Numbered from the stretch's first letter, positions 7,772 through 18,635 are shown. The stretch is DNA of 54,574 bases from Tautonia plasticadhaerens (GCF_007752535.1 NZ_CP036429.1:1-54574), one strand, 5' to 3'. Numbers and translations are program-made. The notes: generated by a model not told the origin, from the sequence alone.

Positions 7772-7987
7772 ATGAAGCGCCAAGGGCCGATCGGGCACGT
7801 CGACGCCGATTGTTATTACGTCGCCGCCGAGCGGGTGCGCCACGCGCACCTCGCCGGCTTGCCCGTCGGCGTGCTCGGCAACCAGGGCGCCTGCGTCATC
7901 GCCAAGAGCTACGAGATGAAGGCCGCCGGCGTCGGCACCGGCATGCCCATCTGGGACGCCATGGCCCTCTGCCCCGAAGGGGTCTAG
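7772..7987 (+). pseudogene. Y-family DNA polymerase (ImpB/UmuC type), N-terminal fragment
   Basis: The fragment reads MKRQGPIGHVDADCYYVAAE and continues into GLPVGVLGNQGACVIAKSYEMKA. This is the start of the Y-family palm with the metal-binding Asp in HVDAD and the conserved YEMKAAGV region. Translesion polymerases of this type are usually 350-430 residues; here only about 71 remain before the Tn3-family inverted repeat starts at 7987 and a stop follows. The remainder is not found on the far side of the transposon, so the 3' part has been lost. An in-frame ATG at 7751 would add seven residues. Confidence 0.75.
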
Positions 7988-8028
7988 GGGTTCCGATAGC
8001 AACGGAGAAAAAAACAACGATCTTCACC
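7987..8028 (+). repeat. Left terminal inverted repeat of the Tn3-family transposon
   Basis: It begins GGGGTTCCGATAGCAACGGA and continues with an A7 run and CAACGATCTTCACC. It matches the right end with about three differences plus one base in the A run. Confidence 0.85.
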
Positions 8029-11005
8029 GTTGCTTTTGTTCAGGAGGCGGCCGGAGCGGACGCAACCGAGTTCGGCTCAACCCGTCCTCGACCTCGAAGC
8101 GGTACTTGCCGTAGGGATTGATGTGCTCGTAGCGGGCCGGGGAGAGCCGGGCGATATCCTCCTCGTTCACCGTCTTGCCCTCGGTCCGGAGGCGGTCGAT
8201 CACCGCCGCCATGTAGACCGTGTTCCAGGTCACCACCGCGTTGGTCACCAGGTTCAAACAGCCCGCCTGGTTCATGAGTTCTTCCTCCTGTTTCTTGCGG
8301 AGGACGCCCTTGTTCGCGAACAGGAGGAATTCCCGCAGGCCGTGGAGGGCCTCCCCCTTGTTGAGTTGGGTGTTGATCCGGCGTCAGAGCGGATCGCTTT
8401 CCATGTACCGCAGGATGAAGATGGTCTTCACCAGGCGACCGTACTCTTGCAGGGCACGGGTCAACTGGTTCTTGCGCGTGTAGGACTGGAGCTTGTCGAT
8501 CAGCAAAGACGCGGTGACCCAACCGCGCTTCAGCGATCCGGCCACACGCAACAGGTCATCCCAGTCCCTCAGGATCCGATCGCGGTTGATCCGCCCTTTG
8601 AGCCGAGGCCCCAGATGGGGGTGACGCTTCTGGCACTCGACCCGGAAGAGCCGCTGGTCGCCCAGGTCGCGGATCCGCGGTGAGAATCGCAGGCCCAGCA
8701 AGTCGAACAGGGCGAAGACGACCTCGGTGTAACCCGCCGTGTCGGTCGTGTGCTCCAGGAGTGGCAGTTCCGTCTCATTGTCGAGGATCTCGTCGAGCAC
8801 GTAGGGCGCGTCGCGCACCGTGGCGGGGATGACTTTCGTGCCGTACTGCGCGAACTGGTCGGCGGTCCAGGTGTAGAAGGTCACCCCCTTGCCGAAGCCG
8901 AAGTACCGTGGCAGTGCCGTGGCCATCCGGACCTTGCCGGAGACCGGGAACCGCTGACCGTCGGACGAAGACAGCGTCCCGCTGCCCCAGAATTGGCTCA
9001 GTGGCTGGTGATACTGGAAGTTGACGAGTCGTGTCGTCGCGGCCTTCAGGGTCTCCTCACGGATATACCAATTCGTGCACCAGGCCAGCTTCTGGTAGGT
9101 CAGGTCGGAGATCCGCGCCATGCGGGTCAGGCCGAGGTTGCAAGCCTAGGCAAGGACCGACGAATAGAGATGATTTCGTATTTCACGGATTCGCCGCTCC
9201 GTCCCCCCGGCGTGCTCGAAGTCGTCGCTGAAGCGCGTCCAGCCGTCGACTTCGATCAGCAGCTCGCTCAGCTCGACCAACGGCAACCGCTCATCAATGA
9301 GTCGTTCCAGCTCCGCCGTGCTCTCCGACTTCTGCTCCGCCTCCAAGGGGGAGACCACCAGGTCGTTGCCCTCCATACGAACGTCTCCGCCCTTGGCGAG
9401 CAAAGCCTCGACCCGGTCCAATAGCCCGCTCAGCTCCTGCTCACGCTCACGCAAACGGTCCGTCCCGTCTTCCGGTGCCTGAATCTCCCGACACACCTCT
9501 GTGCGGAGGCCGGGCCACTCCTCCCGCGGGATCAGATACGTCTGGGGGTCGGCGTAGCGACGGCTGCCCGCCAGCCACACGTCACCGGCCCGCAGGGCAC
9601 CTCGCAACTCCCAGAGCACGCAGAGCTCGAAGTAATGGCGGCGCTTCGTCGGGTCGGGATTGTCGTTGACATACGGCCGCCACCTCGCGGGAACGAACTC
9701 GAGTGGCGCTTCATCGGGGAGGACGCGTCGTCGTTCGGCGTTGAGCTGACGGAGCAGGTCCACGGCCTTGATCAGGGCCGGATCGCCGCTGGAGCGAAAT
9801 GTGATCGCGTCGATGAACTCGGGGGTGAACTGGCGGAGGTAGGTGTAGCGGCTCTCCAGGAAATCGAAGTAGTGGTCGTCGAGGGGCCGGATGATCCGGT
9901 CGGACTCCTCGACGGCGTCCCGGAGTTCATCCGGGGTGATGCGGCGGTAGATGGTGCGGCGCAGGTCCGCGTCCTTGACCTTGGGGTCGAGGACCGCCCG
10001 GCCGATCTCCCGGAAGAGTTGGACCTTTTCGTTGGTCGAGCGGGCCACCGAGAGCCGGAAGTCCTCCAGGTCGCGACCGGCCCGGTGGTACGCCTCGGCG
10101 AGGCAGCGGTCGAACAGGTCGAGGGCCTCATCGGTCAGGTCGATCAGGGTCTGGTAGAGGAAGGCGACGAGGATCGGGTAACGCCGCTGCTCGGGCATCC
10201 GCTGGAGGGCCTGGTTCGTGGACCGGCGGGCGATCTGGGCCAGGAACTTCAGGCGGTTCGGGGTCAGCGCCGACACGTCCCAGCGATCGACCCCCCATTG
10301 CCGGCAGCGGGCCCGCTTTTCCAGAGTGGCGAGGATCATTTGCGGCGAGTACGTCGTTGCAGATTGCTGGAGCCAGGCCAGGCTGGATCGCCCGATGTCG
10401 GCGTCGACGGTCAGCAGGCCGTCGAGCCGGGCCTTGCAGTCCTTGGTCAGGATCGGCGCCAATCGACCGCAGGTCTGCTGCTGGGCTCGCCGTCGGGCCG
10501 AGGCGACGATCCGTTCCAGCTGAGTGACCCCCGGCCGCTCGATCCGGATGCTGAGCAGGTGCTCGCAGGCCTGCTGCAGGAGCAAGGTGGGTCGGTCGTG
10601 CTCCAGGGCGCGGTCCACGAGCCAGCTTTCCAGTTGAGCCATCTCTCCGGCCGTGGGCTTGCGGAAACCGAGGTGGGACCGGATCTGCCGGAGGTGCTCC
10701 GTCCGCGTTTGCCCCCGCCGGCCATACCGCGCCATCTCGCCCGGGGCGAAGTCGAGTTGCCGCGCCACGTAGGCGACGACCGCCTCGGGGATGGTGCTCA
10801 GGTCGTCGGGGCAGAAGCCCAGGAAGCGGAGCGCACCGAGTTGCAGGGCGAATCCCAGGCGGTTGGCGGCCGAGGTCGTCCGAGGAATTTGTCTGCGGTC
10901 CGAGCGGGTGAGGGTGAAGTAGGTGTCGAGGTCGCCGGGAACAACCTGGGCGGGAGAGCTGTCGAGCCGCTCACGTTCCGCGTCGGTGAGGAACCCGGTG
11001 GGCAC
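8024..11005 (-). pseudogene. tnpA: Tn3-family transposase with two in-frame stops
   Basis: A single frame of 994 codons encodes a full-length Tn3 TnpA (usual length about 990-1000). The start is GTG at 11005 (FLTDAERERLDSSP). The C-terminal catalytic half contains GLTRMARISDLTYQKLAWCT, YTWTADQFAQYGTKVIPAT, HTTDTAGYTEVVFALFDLLG and NLVTNAVVTWNTVYM. Two nonsense codons interrupt it: TAG at 9146-9148, where relatives have Gln (SVLA-stop-ACNLGLTRM), and TGA at 8384-8386, where Arg is expected (DPL-stop-RRINTQLNKGE). Each is one C-to-T change from the expected codon. Without suppression the transposase is dead, so the element can move only in trans. Confidence 0.88.
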
Positions 11006-11191
11006 GGCGGTCTCCTCCGGGGGACGGCCGCCCGGGGTTCTCGCAAACGAAGGGTTGCGAGAGTCTCCGGTGGGTCAGGGCCGGCGACGGCAGAACCAGG
11101 GTCTCTCGCTTCTCGGAAACCGTTCTCGGAATCGCTTTCTCGCCAGTGTACGGGTACGATGGGTTTCGAGAAAGCCGGCAGGAGAGATCAC
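11006..11191. promoter_or_regulatory. res-like resolution site and divergent promoters
   Basis: The 186 bp between the divergent tnpA and tnpR starts contain two clear inverted repeats. TCTCGCAA/TTGCGAGA lies at 11039-11046 and 11055-11062. GCTTTCTCG/CGAGAAAGC lies at 11134-11142 and 11167-11175. Position and dyad layout match the resolvase binding subsites of Tn3-type res regions. Exact subsite borders cannot be fixed by eye. Confidence 0.55.
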
Positions 11192-11746
11192 ATGCGGATC
11201 GGCTATGCCCGGGTCTCCACCGACGAGCAGTCGCTCGACCTCCAGCTCGATGCCCTGAAGAAGGCCGGTTGCAAGCGGGTCTTCACCGACAGGGCGTCGG
11301 CCGTGAAGGGGGACCGTACCGGACTGGCGGACGCTGTGTCCCACCTCCGGTCCGGCGACGTGCTCGTGGTCTGGAAGCTGGACCGCCTGGGGCGCACCGT
11401 GAAGGGGCTGGTCGAGTTCGTGTCCGACCTGCAAGAGCGAGGCGTCCAGTTCCGTAGTCTCACCGACGGTATCGATACCACGACGCCGGCGGGGCGGTTC
11501 TTCTTCCACCTCATGGCGTCGCTGGCGCAGATGGAGCGGGAGCTGCTGGCCGAGCGCACCCGGGCGGGGCTGGACGCGGCGCGGCGGCGGGGCCGGGTCG
11601 GCGGGCGCAGGCGGCGGATGACGCCGGGCAAGGTGGAATCCGCCCGCAAGCTGCTCGGGGGCGGCATGCCGCCCCGGGATGTGGCCCGGAACCTCGGCGT
11701 CTCGGTCCCGACGCTCTACCGATGGGTGCCCGCGTCGAGCCGGTGA
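11192..11746 (+). CDS. tnpR: Serine recombinase, Tn3-type resolvase
   Basis: The 184-residue resolvase resolves transposition cointegrates at res. The catalytic Ser is in MRIGYARVSTDEQSLDLQLD (Ser9). The family arginines are in VWKLDRLGR. The dimer region contains FHLMASLAQMERELLAERT, and the C-terminal helix-turn-helix is MPPRDVARNLGVSVPTLYRW. AGGAGAG lies 6 bp before the start. All landmarks are intact and the length is typical. The next gene, the sigma factor, starts 65 bp downstream on the same strand, so it may be cotranscribed. Confidence 0.93.
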   Translation: MRIGYARVSTDEQSLDLQLDALKKAGCKRVFTDRASAVKGDRTGLADAVSHLRSGDVLVVWKLDRLGRTVKGLVEFVSDLQERGVQFRSLTDGIDTTTPAGRFFFHLMASLAQMERELLAERTRAGLDAARRRGRVGGRRRRMTPGKVESARKLLGGGMPPRDVARNLGVSVPTLYRWVPASSR

Positions 11747-11811
11747 ATCGTGGAGCGGCCGGGGACGAGTCGTCCTACGACAAGCATCCGGGGACCGATG
11801 GGCTCAGTGGG

Positions 11812-12390
11812 ATGAACGACATCACCCGCATTCTCTCGGCCATCGAACAGGGCGACGCCCGGGCGGCCGAGCGGCTCCTGCCCCTGGTCTACGACGAGCT
11901 GCGCAAGCTGGCCGCCCGGAAGCTGGCACGCGAGAAACCCGGCCAGACCCTCCAGGCCACGGCCCTGGTCCACGAGGCGTTTTTGAGGCTGGTCGGGACC
12001 GATCAGGCCCGGCCCTGGGACGGCCGGGGGCACTTCTTCGCCGCGGCGGCCGAGGCCATGCGTCGCATCCTTGTCGAGAACGCCCGCCGCAAGGCCGGCC
12101 CCCAGGCTGGAGGCAATCGCCAGCGGGTCGACCTCGACGCGGTTCAGCCCATCGTCATGGACGCCCGCGTCGACCTGATTGCCCTGGACGAGGCCCTCAC
12201 CGCGCTGGAGGCCCGGGACCGCCGCAAGGCCGACCTCGTCCGGCTTCGCTTCTTCGCCGGACTGACCATTCCCCAGGCCGCCGAGCTGCTCGGCATCTCC
12301 GTCGCCACGGCCAACAACGACTGGTCCTACGCCCGGAGCTGGCTCCGCGTCGCCATGCTCGGCGACGACCCGGAGGACGCCCCGGCCTGA
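11812..12390 (+). CDS. ECF-type RNA polymerase sigma factor (TIGR02999-like)
   Basis: The 192-residue protein has region 2 (DARAAERLLPLVYDELRKLA, HEAFLRLV and the -10 reading HFFAAAAEAMRRILVENARR) and region 4 with its helix-turn-helix (LTIPQAAELLGISVATANND). The start at 11812 gives the usual MNDITRILSAIEQGD opening; an in-frame start 90 bp upstream would overlap the tnpR end. Such sigma factors in planctomycetes are typically encoded just before a Ser/Thr kinase, as here, and are thought to be activated through it. No anti-sigma gene is present. It lies within the Tn3-family transposon, so it is horizontally mobile. Confidence 0.92.
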   Translation: MNDITRILSAIEQGDARAAERLLPLVYDELRKLAARKLAREKPGQTLQATALVHEAFLRLVGTDQARPWDGRGHFFAAAAEAMRRILVENARRKAGPQAGGNRQRVDLDAVQPIVMDARVDLIALDEALTALEARDRRKADLVRLRFFAGLTIPQAAELLGISVATANNDWSYARSWLRVAMLGDDPEDAPA

Positions 12391-12486
12391 TCCCGAAGAA
12401 AAAAATCCCGGAGCGATTAGATGATTCGCTCGCCGCGCTCGCATTGAGTCGTAGAGAGCCGGCCAATCCGGCGAAGGAGCGGCACG

Positions 12487-15333
12487 ATGACCACCGTCCA
12501 GCTCGACGAGGAGGCGATCTACCACGTCGCCCGCCTCATCACCGATCCCGAGGCGAGAGACGCCTATCTCCGCCAGGTCTGCGGCGATGACGTGGCCCGA
12601 CGAGATCGCCTCGACGCGCTGCTCCGTGTTTGCGACCTGGAGCCGAGCTTCCTCGAACCCCTCCCGGTCGACGCCACGGCCGAGCTGACCGGCCCAGCCG
12701 AGCGGGAAGGTGCGGCCATTGGCCCCTACACGCTGCTGGAGGCCATCGGCGAGGGGGGCATGGGCACCGTCTACATGGCTGATCAGACCGAGCCCGTCCG
12801 CCGCCGCGTGGCGTTGAAGGTCATCAAGCCGGGCATGGACACCGAGCAGGTCGTTGCCCGGTTCGAGGCCGAGCGCCAGGCCCTGGCGCAGATGGACCAC
12901 CCGAATATCGCCAAGGTCCACGACGGCGGGATGACCCCCTCAGGCCGCCCCTACTTCGCCATGGAGCTGGTCCGGGGCCTACCCATCACCGAGTATTGCG
13001 ACCAGCACGAGCTCTCCATCCCCGAGCGGCTGGAGCTGTTCGTGCTCGTCTGCCGGGCCGTGCAGCACGCCCACCAGAAGGGGGTCATCCACCGCGACCT
13101 CAAGCCGTCCAACGTGCTGGTCACCGTCGTCGACGGCGTCGGGGTGCCCAAGGTCATCGACTTCGGCATCGCCAAGGCAACCGGCCAGGCGCTGACCGAG
13201 AAGACGCTCTTCACCGGCTTCCACCAGTTCGTCGGCACGCCCCTGTATGTCAGCCCCGAGCAGGCCGAGATGTCGGGCGTCGATGTCGACACCCGCAGCG
13301 ACATCTACAGCCTGGGCGTGCTGCTCTACGAGCTGCTGACCGGCACGACACCGTTCGACCCGGAGACGCTAAGACAAGCCGCCTTCGATGAGATGCGTCG
13401 GATCATCCGCGAGGAGGAGCCTCCGCGCCCCAGCATGCGGCTGAGCTCTCTGGGTGAAACCCTCACGTCCGTCTCGGCCCAGCGCAAGGCCGACCCGAGG
13501 CGGCTCGGCGGGTCGATGAAGGGAGAACTCGACTGGCTGGTGATGAAGGCGCTGGAGAAGGACCGCTGTCGGCGCTACGAGACGGCCAACGACTTCGCCG
13601 CCGACGTGATGCGGTACCTCACCGACCGGCCGGTCGAGGCGTTCCCGCCGTCAGCTTGGTATCGGTTCACGAAGTTCGCGCGGCGGAACCAACTGGCGAT
13701 TCTCGCGGGGTCGGTTGTCGTCCTGAGCCTCGTCGCGGGCACCGCCGTCAGCACCTGGCAGGGGTTCCGGGCCGCCGAGGCGGAGCGCCACGCCAACGCC
13801 GACCGTCTGCGGGCGGACAAACGCTCTCAACTGGCCCGGCGCGCCGTGGACGAGATGTACGAGCAGGTTGCCGAGAAGTGGCTGGCCGATCAGCCGAATC
13901 TGACCGCCCTGCAGCGTGAGTTCCTGGAGAAGGCCCAGGCGATCTACGAGCAACTCGCCGCGGAGCAGGCCGACGACCCGGCGACGAGACTCGATGTCGC
14001 GCTCGCCCGCCTGAAGGTCGGTCGGATTGGCATCGCGATGGGCCGTTTCGACGAGGCGGCGGGGACCCTCCGCCGGGCGATCGACGAGTGCCGGGCGCTG
14101 GTCGACCGCATCCCCCATGAGCCTCGCTATCGCCACGCGCTCGGTCGTTGCCTGCGACAGCTCGGCTTCCTCCATTCCAGTCTCCAGCAGTATCGCGAGG
14201 CCGAGCCGTTCTATCGCCTCGCCATCGGGCAGTTCGAGCGGCTGGCCGCCGAGCATCCCGCGGACCTGGAGTACCGGAAGGACCTGGCGATCGCGTACCA
14301 GAACCTCGCTAATTCGACCGACCGGGAGGAGGACTCCAGCCGAGCCGTCGAGCTCTGCGAATCGGTGCTCGCGGAGGCCCCGAAGGACGTCGTCGCTCGG
14401 GACACCCTCGCCCTCGCGCTAATGACCAGGGCGGGCATCCTCAAAACCACCCACATCACCGAGGAGAGCGACGCCTCGGTGGATTTACGGTGGCTCGGCG
14501 AGGCGGAACGGCTGGACCGGCGCGTCGTGGAACTCCAGGAAGGCCTCCTAGCCGACGGCTCAACCCAGCCGGTCCCGACGCCGTACCTGCGGACCAGCCT
14601 GGCCATCACGCTGATCAACCTCCACAACACCCAGCACGCCCTGAATCGGCCCGACGACGCGATCGCCACCATGCGGCGTGCCGAGTCCCTGCTTGAGGAC
14701 CTCGTAAACGACTACCCCGAGCACCTGGAACACCACCAGACGCTGGCCGGGTGCCTCCTAAATCTCGCGAGCACACTCCACCGGGACGGGCAAGAGGCCG
14801 AGGCTGACGAGGCGACCCGTCGCGGCGTCGAACTGGCGGAGTCCATTCTCCGCGAGCATCCGGAGATCAGCCGCAAGCCCTCGCTGGCCTACTACCTTGC
14901 CCTTGCGGCCGACCGCTACTCCGTCTCGCCCGACGGGCCGTTCTACGACCCGGCCCGTGCCCTGAAGCTGGCCCGCCGGGCGGTCGAACTCCAGCCCGCC
15001 CAGGCCGGCCTCGCCTGGGAATCGCTCGGATGGGCTTCGTACCGAGCGGGGGAGTGGAAGTGCTGCATCGAGTCCCTGGAGAAGCGGGAGAGCTACCCCC
15101 GCGAGGGCGACTTCTTCGCCGCGATGGCCCACTGGCGGCTGGACGACGCGGCCAAGGCCCGCGAAGTCTTCGCGCGGGCGGACGCAACGCTGGCGGCCGA
15201 CGAGAAGCGATCGAAGCCGGGCCGTTACCCCGACGTCGCGATGCGACGCCAAATCCGGGCCGAGGCGGCTGGATTGCTCGGCATCGACCACGGAGAGTCC
15301 GACGCCGGACGACCTGTCCCGAAGCCGCAGTGA
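12487..15333 (+). CDS. Membrane Ser/Thr protein kinase with TPR domain
   Basis: This 948-residue protein has a PASTA-less bacterial Hanks kinase domain at about 80-380. It shows the glycine loop AIGEGGMGTVY (86-96), catalytic Lys111, the HRDLKPSN loop with Asp204, DFG at 225-227 and SPE at 256-258. One membrane helix follows at 403-424 (LAILAGSVVVLSLVAGTAV). The remaining 500 residues are helical TPR repeats (for example ALGRCLRQLGFLHSSLQQYR and SLAITLINLHNTQHALNRPD) that would lie outside the cytoplasm. An N-terminal helical segment with RDAYLRQVCGDD precedes the kinase, as in other planctomycete kinases of this class. It follows the ECF sigma gene by 96 bp and probably works with it. Confidence 0.93.
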   Translation: MTTVQLDEEAIYHVARLITDPEARDAYLRQVCGDDVARRDRLDALLRVCDLEPSFLEPLPVDATAELTGPAEREGAAIGPYTLLEAIGEGGMGTVYMADQTEPVRRRVALKVIKPGMDTEQVVARFEAERQALAQMDHPNIAKVHDGGMTPSGRPYFAMELVRGLPITEYCDQHELSIPERLELFVLVCRAVQHAHQKGVIHRDLKPSNVLVTVVDGVGVPKVIDFGIAKATGQALTEKTLFTGFHQFVGTPLYVSPEQAEMSGVDVDTRSDIYSLGVLLYELLTGTTPFDPETLRQAAFDEMRRIIREEEPPRPSMRLSSLGETLTSVSAQRKADPRRLGGSMKGELDWLVMKALEKDRCRRYETANDFAADVMRYLTDRPVEAFPPSAWYRFTKFARRNQLAILAGSVVVLSLVAGTAVSTWQGFRAAEAERHANADRLRADKRSQLARRAVDEMYEQVAEKWLADQPNLTALQREFLEKAQAIYEQLAAEQADDPATRLDVALARLKVGRIGIAMGRFDEAAGTLRRAIDECRALVDRIPHEPRYRHALGRCLRQLGFLHSSLQQYREAEPFYRLAIGQFERLAAEHPADLEYRKDLAIAYQNLANSTDREEDSSRAVELCESVLAEAPKDVVARDTLALALMTRAGILKTTHITEESDASVDLRWLGEAERLDRRVVELQEGLLADGSTQPVPTPYLRTSLAITLINLHNTQHALNRPDDAIATMRRAESLLEDLVNDYPEHLEHHQTLAGCLLNLASTLHRDGQEAEADEATRRGVELAESILREHPEISRKPSLAYYLALAADRYSVSPDGPFYDPARALKLARRAVELQPAQAGLAWESLGWASYRAGEWKCCIESLEKRESYPREGDFFAAMAHWRLDDAAKAREVFARADATLAADEKRSKPGRYPDVAMRRQIRAEAAGLLGIDHGESDAGRPVPKPQ

Positions 15334-15739
15334 TCTGATCCGACAGAGCGGAGTTTGCTGAGAGCAGGCAGCGGGCGAGTCGCTGCGTTGCCCGGCGGGC
15401 GGTCGTGCTGCGCGCCGTGTTGATCCCATAGTCCGAATCTTTGAGGAGCCCTACCCATGACCCGATTCCATTCGTCCGCGCGGCTGACCACCCCCCGCCG
15501 TCGTTCCGCCTGCCGCCCTCAGTCCGAGCCGCTCGAAGGCCGTCAGCTCCTGAGCGCTGGTGACCTCGACTTGACGTTCGGTACTGGTGGCTTCGTCGTG
15601 ACGAGCCCAAGCGTCGAGGGCAAGAAGACAGGCTATACCCAGGATCACGCGAACGCCGCCCAGATCCAAGGCGACGGAAAGATCGTGGTCGCGGGGGACG
15701 CCGTCAGACTCGCGACAGGCGGCAGGAGCGACTTCAGTC

Positions 15740-16964
15740 TAGTGGTCGTCCGCTATTGAGTTGCCGGGTATAGTCGGTGCAGTTTGATCCGGGCATCCGC
15801 CGTGGTGAACTGCCACCGAATGCCCACCATCCGCTCGTTGCGGTCCTCCTCCCACGCCGCGACCTCCCGCTTCAGTTCCTCGCTCGACCCGATCCGCCGG
15901 TCCAGGCACTGCCTCGCCAGCACCGACAGCTCGATCTCCGCCATGTTCAGCCAACTCCCGTGCTTCGGCGTGTGGTGGATCTCCAACTTCCCGGCGATCC
16001 GACGGGCCCGCTCCGGCGGGAACGCCTCGTACAGCGAGGCGATCTTGTGCGTGTTCAGGTTGTCCATCACCAGCACGACCTTCTCCGCCTCCTCGTGCAC
16101 CTCCTCCACCAGCCAACGCACCACCTCGGCGAAGTCCAACGCCGTCCGACGCTCGGTGACGTGGACCGCACGCCACCCCAGCAGCGGCATCGTCACCATG
16201 AACAGGTTGGCCGTCCCGTTGCGGACGTATTCGTGATCGAACCGCTCGAGCCGCCCTGGCGCTGCCGGGATCGGCACGACCGTCTCGCCGATCAGTTGCT
16301 TGCTCGCCTCGTCGAGGCAGACCAGCGGTCGCGTCTCGTCGTAGGGCCGGTGGTAGACCTCCAGCACGTCCTCCATCGCCGCCACGAACTCGGCGTTCGC
16401 CTCCGGCGGGATGCACCACTGCTGCTTCAGATGCGGCCTCAGTTCGCTTTTTTCAAAGAGCGGCGCACCGTCTCGTCGGAGATCGAGGGGACGATCTCCA
16501 ACTCGACGAGCTTGTCGGCCAGCAATCGCATCGTCCAGGCCTTGCGGCCGTCGGGGGGCTCCGAGCAGGCCAGGGCGATCAACTTCGCCTCGGCCCGGCC
16601 GTCGAGGGCCCGCTGGCGGCTGGGACGGGCCTGCGTCTTGCGGACCAGGGCGGCCTCCAGGCCCTGCTCGACGAACCGCTGGCGGACCCGCTCGATGGTG
16701 GCGACAGAGACCTCGACGGCCTCGGCGATGCGGTCGTCGGGCCAGGCGGGCCCGCCCTCGGCGGCATCAGCCTTGAGGAGGATGCGGGCATGGGCCAGTT
16801 TCAGAGCGGAGGCCTTGCCGGCGGAGATGAGATCGAGGAGGGCCTGGCGTTCGTCGGCGGTGAGCGTCACGATGTACTTCTTCATGTCGATGCTCCTGAA
16901 GCGGTTAGGGCTCCAGGAGAACCGATTGCAGCCCATCCCTCAAGTCGTCAGTGGCCGACCACTA
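15740..16964 (-). mobile_element. IS630-family insertion sequence, IS-B
   Basis: The 1221-bp element (15742-16962) is inserted at a CTAG with TA on both sides. The ends share CTAGTGGTCG at the tip but are otherwise imperfect. It carries one transposase in two frames joined by a -1 shift. It is related to IS-A and IS-C in layout (HTH half, frameshift, CIPPE-containing DDE half) but clearly different in sequence. Confidence 0.88.
15753..16885 (-). CDS. IS630-family transposase of IS-B (programmed -1 frameshift)
   Basis: The first frame starts at 16885 (AGGAG upstream, MKKYIVTLTADER) and encodes the helix-turn-helix RIAEAVEVSVATIERVRQRF. It ends at 16439 just after SLKKAN. The second frame begins at the six-A run (complement of 16448-16453) and reads SELRPHLKQQWCIPPEANAE through to a stop at 15753. 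The DDE residues are all present: LVCLDEASKQL, LVMDNLNTH and NMAEIELS. A -1 slip on A6 would give a fusion of roughly 375 residues, normal for the family. This copy looks able to transpose. Confidence 0.85.
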
Positions 16965-18635
16965 GTGCGGCTGATGACCGACGGGACCCTCGATACCACC
17001 TTCGGGAGCGGCGGCAGGGTCAAAACCGACTTCTTCTACGGTAACTCGCTGAACGACATGAAGCTGGACGCTTCGGGCAAGATCGTCGCCATCGGGATGG
17101 TCCAGAAGCAAACCACCGTGAAGGTCGGGAAGCAGACGACGACGACCTACTACAGCGACATCGGGCTGGTCCGGTACCTGGCGACGAATGGGTCGCTCGA
17201 TCCCTCCTTCGGGTCGGGCGGCAAGGTGAGTACTAACATCAGCACCTACGCGACCGGCGACGAGTACAACCGATACGACTCTGCGAGCGCCATGGCAGTC
17301 TACGCGACGACCGGCTCGCCTTGGGACGGCAAGATCGTGGTCGTCGGGACGACCAAGACCGACGCCGGGAGCGGCACCACCGGGAACTCCTCACTCCTGC
17401 TGCGATATGACTCTTCCGGGAACCTCGACCCGTCCTTCGGACAGGCGGGCGTGATCGTGGGCCGAGTCACCACCGGCCCGGAAGCACTGTACGACGTGGC
17501 CATTCAAACGGACGGTAAAATCATCGCCTCCGGACGCTTCAGAAACGCAGACAGTTCGTTCACAACATTCGTCGAGCGCCACGACGATAACGGGAACATT
17601 GATCCGACTTTTGGCACGAACGGGGTGGCCATCGTGGCCACCAATGGGCTCGCACTCTCCCCATCGATGGCATTGCAGCCGAACGGCAGTATCGTTGTCA
17701 CATTCTCTGCTTCCAATGGGGTGGACAATGACGTCGTCTTGGCTCGCCTGACGTCCGCGGGCGCGCTAGACCCCTCACTCGGGGGGACCGGGTTGGTCAT
17801 CGTAAGCCGGGTTGGCAATGAATACGCGAACGATGTCGCTCTCCAAGGGGACGAGAAGTTTCTCGTCGCGGGTGGACTTGGACCCCAAGGCGGGCCGTCT
17901 GACTCGTTCATCGCTCGCTTCAACTCCGACGGTTCTCCCGACCCGGGCTTCGGCAACGGGGGGTTCGCGGTCCAGTCGTCCAGCAACACAGCCGGTTACG
18001 ACCAGTTCAATGCCCTGGCGATCCAGCCCGGCGGCGAGATCGTGGCCGTCGGGTCGGTCGGCGTCCCGACCCAGGCCGGTAACTGGCAGAATGACTTCTC
18101 CATCGTCCGCCTCCAGGGCGACCCCGCCTCGTTGCTCGCCACGGTAGCCGCACCAGCACCCATCGAGCAGTCCCTCACAAGGGCGCAGGCCCGACCCGTT
18201 ATTGCACAGGCGCTCGCCAATTGGAAGGCTCGCGGAGCCAATACCTCCGTCCTCGGCCATATCGACCTCGCCATCGCCGACCTCGGCGGCAATCGTCTAG
18301 GCGAGGAGTCGGGCTCGACGATCACCCTGGACGACAACGCCGCCGGCTGGGGCTGGAACGTCGGCCGGGGCCGAGGGTCACGCGCCGGCCAGATGGACGT
18401 GCGTTCGGCCCTCGTCCACGAGGTCGGCCACCTGCTCGGCCACGACCACGACGAGGGGGGCGTGATGGTCGGAGCCCTCGCCCCCGGTGAGCGTCGGCTC
18501 CCCGATGGCCGGGCCCTCGCCGATCAACCAACGGCCCTCGCCCCGACGTCCCTCCGGCCGGCGATCGCGGCGCTCCGAAGCCGCGCCAGGAGTCTCCGCG
18601 TCGCCGCTCACGGTTGATCCCGGCATCGAACGCGA

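Larger units (their letters stand above)
15457..18617 (+). pseudogene. Secreted delta-60-repeat protein with metalloprotease-like end, split by IS-B
   Basis: The gene is 15457-15741 plus 16965-18617. Removing IS-B and one TA rejoins the frame exactly (DFSL then VRLMTDGTLD), giving 645 residues. The N-terminus carries the planctomycete export motif SEPLEGRQLLSA. Seven delta-60 repeats follow (for example LDTTFGSGGRV, LDPSFGSGGKV and LDPSFGQAGVI), which usually fold as a beta-propeller. The C-terminal domain has SALVHEVGHLLGHDH, a matrixin-type HExxHxxGHxH zinc site. AGGAG lies before the start. As the sequence stands, the first part ends inside the IS. The gene is the third passenger of the Tn3-family element, after sigma factor and kinase. 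Confidence 0.85.

Noticed and set aside
9635-11191. A long plus-strand open frame running into tnpR
   Set aside because: It lies opposite tnpA; only the part from 11192 (resolvase) has protein motifs and a ribosome binding site.
15777-16964. A plus-strand frame crossing IS-B into the delta-60 gene
   Set aside because: The first 390 or so codons are antisense to the IS-B transposase; the fusion arises only because the frame happens to be open.
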